Shown: positions 7,504 through 11,476 of the stretch, one piece after another
Layout of the letters: every line of letters starts with the position of its first letter
How positions within the stretch are numbered: the stretch's first letter is position 1
Assembly: GCA_030428825.1 (NCBI GenBank)
Contig: JAUIEL010000153.1
Location: 1 to 11,476 of the forward strand
Source: a bacterium
GTDB lineage: Bacteria > Planctomycetota > B15-G4 > JADJEK01
Reading direction: 5' to 3'
Length of the DNA: 11,476 nucleotides
Notes under the pieces: generated by a model
Database searches by the model: none
Told to the model about the DNA's origin: nothing
What the model saw: the letters and a program-made list of their open reading frames with translations, nothing else
Translations under genes and position numbers: made by a program

Positions 7504-7524
7504 CGCGCGCGACGGCGGCGCGCG
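7504..7524. terminator. Hairpin between convergent genes
   Basis: CGCGCGC (7504-7510) and GCGCGCG (7518-7524) pair perfectly over the 7-nt loop GACGGCG. It lies in the 36-bp gap between the converging FecR and FG-GAP genes and could end both transcripts. There is no T-run on either side. The same bases also form a tandem duplication (7505-7530). Confidence 0.4.
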
Positions 7525-7530
7525 ACGGCG
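7505..7530. repeat. Perfect 13-bp tandem duplication
   Basis: GCGCGCGACGGCG occurs twice back to back, at 7505-7517 and 7518-7530, filling most of the gap between the two stop codons. It probably arose by slippage. Confidence 0.7.
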
Positions 7531-7534
7531 AGTC

Positions 7535-9232
7535 CTACGGGAACTCGATGCGGATCGCGTTCGAGACCGTGTAGCCGGCCGGCCCCCCGGGGTCGACCAG
7601 CGCGGCCTGGAGGTGCGCGTACAGGCCGGCCGGGAGCGGCGCGGGGACGATCGGGCTGGGGTGCCACTCGCCGTTCCCCGGGCCCGACCCGACGAGCGGG
7701 AACGGCCCGAGAGTGACCACGATCGGGAGCCCGCTCTGCAGGCGACAGGTCCCGTCGAGCGGGATGCTGCTGACCGAGGCGCCGACCCAGAAGAAGCCGA
7801 ACGAGCCGCCGAGCCCGTTCTCGACGTGCAGCGGCAGCGGCCCGCCCGCGACCGGACAGCCGTCGGCGGAGAGGGAGGGGGTGAGGCCGCCCGACCCCGG
7901 ACAACCGGTCCCGTAGACCGTGACCCCGCCGCACGCGCCGGTGAAGATCCGCGCGCTCCCCGCGTCCGCGCCGCCGACCCCGTCCTCGAGCCACGCCCCC
8001 ACCACGAAGTCCGGCACGTCGTCGCCGTTCACGTCCCCCGCGCCGGCGACCGAGTACCCGAACTCGTCGAGCGCCGCCTGCCCCCCGAACGAGGCGAGCG
8101 TCGCGCCCGTCTGGCCGGAGACGACGCGGACCGATCCCGAGTCGAACGCCGGGAGGTCCGCGAAGCGCGCGCCGATCACCAGGTCGTCCCGCTGGTCGCC
8201 GTCGAGGTCGCCGAACGCCGCGAGCGAGTACCCGAACCGGTCGTAGGTGGAGATCCCCTGCGCCGTCGCCACGACGCCGCCGTCGCTGCCGCGATAGAGG
8301 GTCGCCGCCCCGGCGTTCAACGCCGCCTGGTCCGCGCCCGGCACCCCGGCCGCGAAGTCGGCCGCGGCGTCGCCGTCGAGGTCGAGCCCGCCCGCCACCG
8401 ACGTCCCGAGGAAGTCGGCGGCGAACGCGCCGAACGACTGGCGGAGGAGCGCGCCCGACGCGCCGGAGAAGACGTCGACCTCGCCGCAGTCCGGGCCGTT
8501 CTGATCGGAGAGCGGCGCGCCGACCACCACGTCGTCCCGGCCGTCGCCGTCGACGTCGCCGCCCCCGGCGACCGCGGCCCCGAACGCGTCGTCCTGGGCG
8601 CCGCCGTACCACGTGCGCAGCGAGGAGCCGTCGGCGCCGGAGCGGACGCGCACCATCCCGGCGTTCGAGGCGGTGTCGTCGTCCCCGATCGCGCCGGCGA
8701 CCACGTCGACGAACCCGTCGTTGTCGACGTCGCCGGCCGCCGCGACCGACGCGCCGTACTGGTCGGACGCGCCGTCGCCGGAGAAGACGTACAGCGCGTG
8801 CCCGTCCTTCCCGGAGAAGACGAACACGCTGCCGTTGTCGGCCGCGCCCGCGTCGTCCTGGGGCGCCCCGACCGCGACGTCCGCGAACCCGTCGTGGTCG
8901 ACGTCGCCGACGCCGGCCACCGCCGCGCCGAACAGGTCGAACGCGCTCTCGCCGTGGAACGTGTGGAGCGGCGACCCGGACCCGGAGAGGACGTGCGCGG
9001 CCCCGGCGAACAGGGCGACGGTCGAGTCGTTCCACGCGCCGGCGATCACGTCGTCCATGCCGTCGCCGTCGACGTCGAACGCGGCGGCGACCGAGCGCCC
9101 GAGCTGGTCGCCGGCCGAGGCGCCATGCACCACCGCGATCGGCTGCTGCGCCCCGGCGCCCGCGGAGAGCGCGAGCACCGCCAGCAGCGCGCCGGGCATC
9201 GAGAACCGGGCCGTGCGATCGCTTGACGTCAT
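7535..9232 (-). CDS. Secreted seven-repeat FG-GAP (integrin-alpha-like) beta-propeller protein
   Basis: 565 residues. A signal peptide (about 1-28, hydrophobic ALLAVLALSAGAGAQ) is followed by seven repeats of the pattern D-x-x-G-x-S/A-V-A...D-x-D-x-D...D-x-x-x-G-A, beginning near residues 42, 99, 157, 215, 273, 331 and 389. Seven units is the number needed to close an integrin-alpha-type propeller. Repeats 1-4 keep the full Ca2+ loop (DVDGDG, DVDHDG, DVDNDG, DVDGDG); 5-7 are altered (DLDGDA, DLDGDQ, DVNGDD). Residues about 433-565 form a Cys-containing module (Cys434, 444, 459, 496; YGTGCPGSGG) found at the end of many secreted planctomycete proteins, possibly a surface-anchoring or export module. 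The start at 9232 is chosen for AGGA 7 bases upstream; a GTG at 9262 is less likely. The role is probably extracellular adhesion or binding; the ligand is unknown. Confidence 0.9.
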   Translation of the reverse strand: MTSSDRTARFSMPGALLAVLALSAGAGAQQPIAVVHGASAGDQLGRSVAAAFDVDGDGMDDVIAGAWNDSTVALFAGAAHVLSGSGSPLHTFHGESAFDLFGAAVAGVGDVDHDGFADVAVGAPQDDAGAADNGSVFVFSGKDGHALYVFSGDGASDQYGASVAAAGDVDNDGFVDVVAGAIGDDDTASNAGMVRVRSGADGSSLRTWYGGAQDDAFGAAVAGGGDVDGDGRDDVVVGAPLSDQNGPDCGEVDVFSGASGALLRQSFGAFAADFLGTSVAGGLDLDGDAAADFAAGVPGADQAALNAGAATLYRGSDGGVVATAQGISTYDRFGYSLAAFGDLDGDQRDDLVIGARFADLPAFDSGSVRVVSGQTGATLASFGGQAALDEFGYSVAGAGDVNGDDVPDFVVGAWLEDGVGGADAGSARIFTGACGGVTVYGTGCPGSGGLTPSLSADGCPVAGGPLPLHVENGLGGSFGFFWVGASVSSIPLDGTCRLQSGLPIVVTLGPFPLVGSGPGNGEWHPSPIVPAPLPAGLYAHLQAALVDPGGPAGYTVSNAIRIEFP

Positions 9233-9248
9233 GGAGGGTCCTGGCGAG

Positions 9249-9268
9249 GGCCGAGTGTACACTCGGCC
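9249..9268. promoter_or_regulatory. 20-bp perfect palindrome in a 41-bp divergent gap
   Basis: GGCCGAGTGTACACTCGGCC reads identically on both strands. It sits between the start codons of the FG-GAP gene (9232, minus) and the HD-domain gene (9274, plus), ending 5 bases before the latter. It could be an operator for a dimeric regulator acting on both genes. It could also act as an RNA hairpin that covers the start region of the HD gene, which has no clear ribosome binding site. TACACT, a weak -10-like word, is present on both strands inside it. Confidence 0.6.
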
Positions 9269-9273
9269 GGATC

Positions 9274-10635
9274 ATGCCCGTTCGGAAACATTCGGTCATC
9301 CGGGACCCCGTCCACGGCGACGTCCACCTGACCCACGAGGAGCTCGCCCTCCTCGACACGCCCGAAGTCCAGCGTTCGCGTGGGGTTCGACAGCTCGGCA
9401 CGGCGTACCTCGTCTACCCGGGGGCCACCCACACCCGCTTCGAGCACATGGTCGGCACCTGCCACGTCGCCAGCCGGATGATCGAGGCGATCGAGCGGAA
9501 CCGGGCGCTCACGCCGCGCGGCTGCCTCGCCCTCTCCGACGAGGAGGAGCGGCTGGTCCGGTTCGCGGCGCTCCTCCACGACGTCACCCACATCCCGTTC
9601 GGCCACAACATCGAGGACCAGACCGGGCTGTTCGAGCGACACGACACGCCGGCTCGGATCGAACGGACGTTCCAATCCGGCATGCTCGGCGACGAGCTCG
9701 AGCGGCTCGGCGTCGCCGAGGAGGTGATGGGGATCCTCGACGCCGGCCCGGCGCGTCACCGCATCCCGGTCTGTTGGAAGCAGATCATCGGCGACACGAT
9801 CTGCGCCGACATCTTCGACTACCTCTCGCGGGACGCGTACTACACCGGCCTGAACCTCTCCACCGACCCCCGCCTCCTCCACTCGTTCAAGGTCGACCGG
9901 GCCAGCGGCAACCTGTTCATCGACGTCGCCAAGCGCGGGCTCGTCCGGGAGGACGTCCTCTCCGAGGTCGTCCGCATGCTCGAGGCGCGGTACTACTTCT
10001 CGGAGCGGGTCTACTACCACCACGCGAAGATCGCGGCCGGCGCGCTCGTGGCGAAGGCGGTCGAGGCCGCGATCGCGGCGGGCGCGGCGGAGGAGTCGGA
10101 CTTCTACGACCAGACCGACGACTCGCTGATCCACTTCCTCGAGGGGCTCGACTACGGCTCCGAGCCGGAGAACCGCCGCGTCCGCCGCCTCCTCCTCCGC
10201 TTCCGCTCGCGCCGACTCCTGAAGCGGTGCGGCGTCTATCCGCGGTACGCCAACGAGGACGTCCAGGAGGCGCTGATCGAGCGGTTCTTCGCGCCCGGCC
10301 GGCATCGCGAACGGAGCGAGGCGGAGCGCCGCATCGAAGCGGCGGCGTCGGCGCGGCTCGGCCGCGAGGTCGACGTGATGCTCTACTGCCCGGCGCGCCG
10401 CATGCAGCTCAAGGAGGCCCGGATCCACGTCCTGTTCCCGGGCGAGGAGACGGTCCGGCCGCTGGCGGAGTTCGCCGACCGGATCCCCCGCCTGAAGGAC
10501 CTGGAGGCGTCGTACCGCAACCTCTGGAAGTTCTACGTCTTCTCGTCCGAGACGACGCGGAGCGGCATCGAGGCGGTGGCGGAGGTCCTGGAACGCGAGC
10601 TCGAAGGGGCCGTGAACGTCTATCGGCCGGCCTGA
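9274..10635 (+). CDS. HD-domain phosphohydrolase (SAMHD1/YwfO-like, putative dNTPase)
   Basis: 453-residue cytosolic protein of the COG1078 type, which includes dNTP triphosphohydrolases related to SAMHD1. The N-terminal VIRDPVHGDVHLT (8-20) and LGTAYLVYPGATHTRFEH (41-58) are standard for the family. The metal ligands by alignment with SAMHD1 are His58, His102-Asp103 (LLHDVTHIPFGH) and Asp179 (ADIFDYLSRD); His106 and His123 match the catalytic histidines. The helical core runs to about residue 250, and the C-terminal half is less conserved. A small variation is HDVTH in place of the usual HDxGH. Hydrolysis of dNTP to deoxynucleoside and triphosphate is inferred, not shown. The start at 9274 matches the family N-terminus; only a weak CGGA precedes it. 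An upstream in-frame TTG (9223) would run through the neighbouring gene's start region. It is a single gene, divergent from the FG-GAP gene. Confidence 0.88.
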   Translation: MPVRKHSVIRDPVHGDVHLTHEELALLDTPEVQRSRGVRQLGTAYLVYPGATHTRFEHMVGTCHVASRMIEAIERNRALTPRGCLALSDEEERLVRFAALLHDVTHIPFGHNIEDQTGLFERHDTPARIERTFQSGMLGDELERLGVAEEVMGILDAGPARHRIPVCWKQIIGDTICADIFDYLSRDAYYTGLNLSTDPRLLHSFKVDRASGNLFIDVAKRGLVREDVLSEVVRMLEARYYFSERVYYHHAKIAAGALVAKAVEAAIAAGAAEESDFYDQTDDSLIHFLEGLDYGSEPENRRVRRLLLRFRSRRLLKRCGVYPRYANEDVQEALIERFFAPGRHRERSEAERRIEAAASARLGREVDVMLYCPARRMQLKEARIHVLFPGEETVRPLAEFADRIPRLKDLEASYRNLWKFYVFSSETTRSGIEAVAEVLERELEGAVNVYRPA

Positions 10636-10678
10636 CCGACCTCGCCGTCCCGGGACCTTCGAGATCCCCGGACCGGCT

Positions 10679-10687
10679 TGCTATCAT
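10679..10687 (+). promoter_or_regulatory. Extended -10 promoter element of the metallopeptidase gene
   Basis: TGCTATCAT fits the extended -10 pattern TGnTATAAT with one mismatch and lies 29 bases before the ATG at 10717, placing the transcript start near 10694. No good -35 is visible, which extended -10 promoters tolerate. The remaining part of the gap 10636-10716 has a weak CCGGG/CCCGG inverted pairing around 10650-10672 that may end the HD gene transcript. Confidence 0.45.
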
Positions 10688-10716
10688 GCCGGGACCGTCG
10701 CCGCGAGGACCTTCCC

Positions 10717-11476
10717 ATGATCCCGACCCGCCTCGTCCCCCGGACGATCACGCTCCTCCTGCTGCTCCTGGCGGCCTCGCCGCCCGCGGGCGCCCAGCTC
10801 GCCGTCGCCGGCGGCGAAGAAGAGAACGACGAGGTCTCGCTCGCGGAGCTCGAGGCCCTCGCCAAGGGCGGGGCCTCCGGATTCGTGCCGCGGGCCGAGA
10901 TGAAGATCGAGGAGTTGAAGCGGACGTACGGCGAGGAGTTCTGGACCTTCCTCTACGACGACGGCGAGACGAGGTCCGACTCCGACGCGCCGGTCATGCC
11001 GCGCCCGTACGTGGTGGCGGTCGAGCGGAAGGACAACGTCGACATCGACACGCTCGCCAAGGAGTACGGCGAGATCCTCGGCTACCTGTACCAGGTCTTC
11101 TTCGAGAACTTCGGCGCGCTGCTCGACCTCCAGGAGATCCAGGAGCCGGTCGTCGTCCTCGTGTACGACAGCAAGGACTCGTACAAGAAGATGCGCGAGG
11201 ACCGGACGGACCTCGGGCTCCCGAACGAGGAGTTCATGGCCGGCTACTACATGCCGGGGACCGGGATCCTGACCCAGTGGCGGCAGTCGAACCTCTGGGA
11301 GGTGATGTTCCACGAGGGGACGCACCAGCTCGTCGACTTCGCGACGAAGAAGTGGAACGTGCCGCAGGGGAACCGCTCGCCGTGGTTCCAGGAGGGGTTC
11401 GCGGACTTCATGGGCGGCCACGACAGCAAGCTCGCCTACTCCGAGGAGGAGCAGGGGTTCGTGCGGACGTTCGAGC
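10717..11476 (+). CDS. Secreted zinc metallopeptidase (DUF1570/peptidase-MA-like), 5' part
   Basis: 253 residues are visible; the gene runs off the right edge. A signal peptide (VPRTITLLLLLLAASPPAGA, ending near residue 27) is followed by an acidic, helical region (about 33-75), then a region with YLYQVFFENFG (123-133) and EPVVVLVYDSKDSYKKM (143-159), the usual lead-in of DUF1570/peptidase-MA-like proteins. The zinc site is HEGTH (His199, Glu200, His203). The likely third ligand is Glu226 in PWFQEGFADFMGG (222-234), the gluzincin arrangement. It probably acts in the periplasm or outside the cell; the substrate is unknown. GAGGA at 10705-10709 supports the start. A promoter element lies just upstream, so it is probably not co-transcribed with the HD gene. 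DUF1570 proteins are numerous in planctomycetes, which fits the proposed origin. Confidence 0.85.
   Translation, partial: MIPTRLVPRTITLLLLLLAASPPAGAQLAVAGGEEENDEVSLAELEALAKGGASGFVPRAEMKIEELKRTYGEEFWTFLYDDGETRSDSDAPVMPRPYVVAVERKDNVDIDTLAKEYGEILGYLYQVFFENFGALLDLQEIQEPVVVLVYDSKDSYKKMREDRTDLGLPNEEFMAGYYMPGTGILTQWRQSNLWEVMFHEGTHQLVDFATKKWNVPQGNRSPWFQEGFADFMGGHDSKLAYSEEEQGFVRTFE

Noticed and set aside
9223..9228. TTGACG as a -35 element for the HD gene
   Set aside because: No -10-like hexamer is found 15-19 bases downstream; it also lies within the FG-GAP coding start.
9223..9273. N-terminal extension of the HD protein from TTG at 9223
   Set aside because: It would run through the FG-GAP start and the palindrome, and the family N-terminus begins at the ATG at 9274.
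7326..9401. Long minus-strand frame overlapping the FG-GAP gene
   Set aside because: It is out of frame with the FG-GAP repeats and yields an Arg/Gly-rich sequence; the FG-GAP frame has seven clean repeats and a signal peptide.
10684..11421. Minus-strand frame opposite the metallopeptidase
   Set aside because: It consists of Leu/Val/Glu/Arg-rich shadow sequence; the plus strand has a signal peptide, HEGTH and a ribosome binding site.

Overview
The window is very GC-rich (roughly 70% or more by eye) and densely coding. It looks like a chromosomal segment of a free-living bacterium, most likely a planctomycete (Planctomycetota) or a close relative. The grounds are a secreted FG-GAP propeller protein ending in a Cys/Gly/Pro-rich C-terminal module of the kind seen in deep-branching planctomycetes, an ECF sigma factor coupled to a membrane FecR-type protein beginning MNDYLWDRSG, a DUF1570/peptidase-MA-like secreted zinc metallopeptidase, and urocanate hydratase as a lone gene. 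The assignment is inference from gene content; no rRNA or other marker gene is present.

Layout from left to right. 1-454 (minus): 5' part of a secreted protein of unknown function. 455-814: a 360-bp gap with no gene, made of GC-rich repeats: a long imperfect inverted repeat, a 22-bp direct repeat and a G-run cluster just behind hutU. 815-2470 (minus): urocanate hydratase (hutU) with a readable sigma70-type promoter and a pair of 16-bp direct repeats upstream. 2662-3027 (plus): a small protein with a histone-H1-like basic tail joined to a BamE/SmpA-like domain. 3028-3294: a structured gap with nested inverted repeats and a sigma54-like element. 3295-3648 (plus): PRC-barrel protein, followed by a strong GC hairpin. 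3815-5758 (plus): NhaC-family antiporter with a signal peptide and an extra N-terminal beta-rich domain. 5979-6536 and 6533-7498 (plus): ECF sigma factor and FecR-like membrane protein, overlapping ATGA. 7535-9232 (minus): seven-repeat FG-GAP protein, convergent with the FecR gene. 9274-10635 (plus): HD-domain phosphohydrolase of the SAMHD1/YwfO-like dNTPase type, divergent from the FG-GAP gene, with a 20-bp perfect palindrome in the 41-bp gap. 10717-11476 (plus): 5' part of a secreted HEGTH zinc metallopeptidase.

The genes do not form one pathway. The only clear operon is the ECF sigma/FecR pair, a cell-surface signalling unit. The others are single-gene units with their own promoters or terminators: histidine catabolism (hutU), ion and stress homeostasis (NhaC, PRC-barrel), nucleotide metabolism (HD hydrolase) and secreted or envelope proteins. 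I see no CRISPR array, tRNA, rRNA, IS element, phage or recognised defence cassette. The points most worth a second look are the palindrome between the FG-GAP and HD genes, the large inverted repeat at 503-686, the hutU regulatory region, and the H1-tail/BamE-like fusion. None of them proves a new system.
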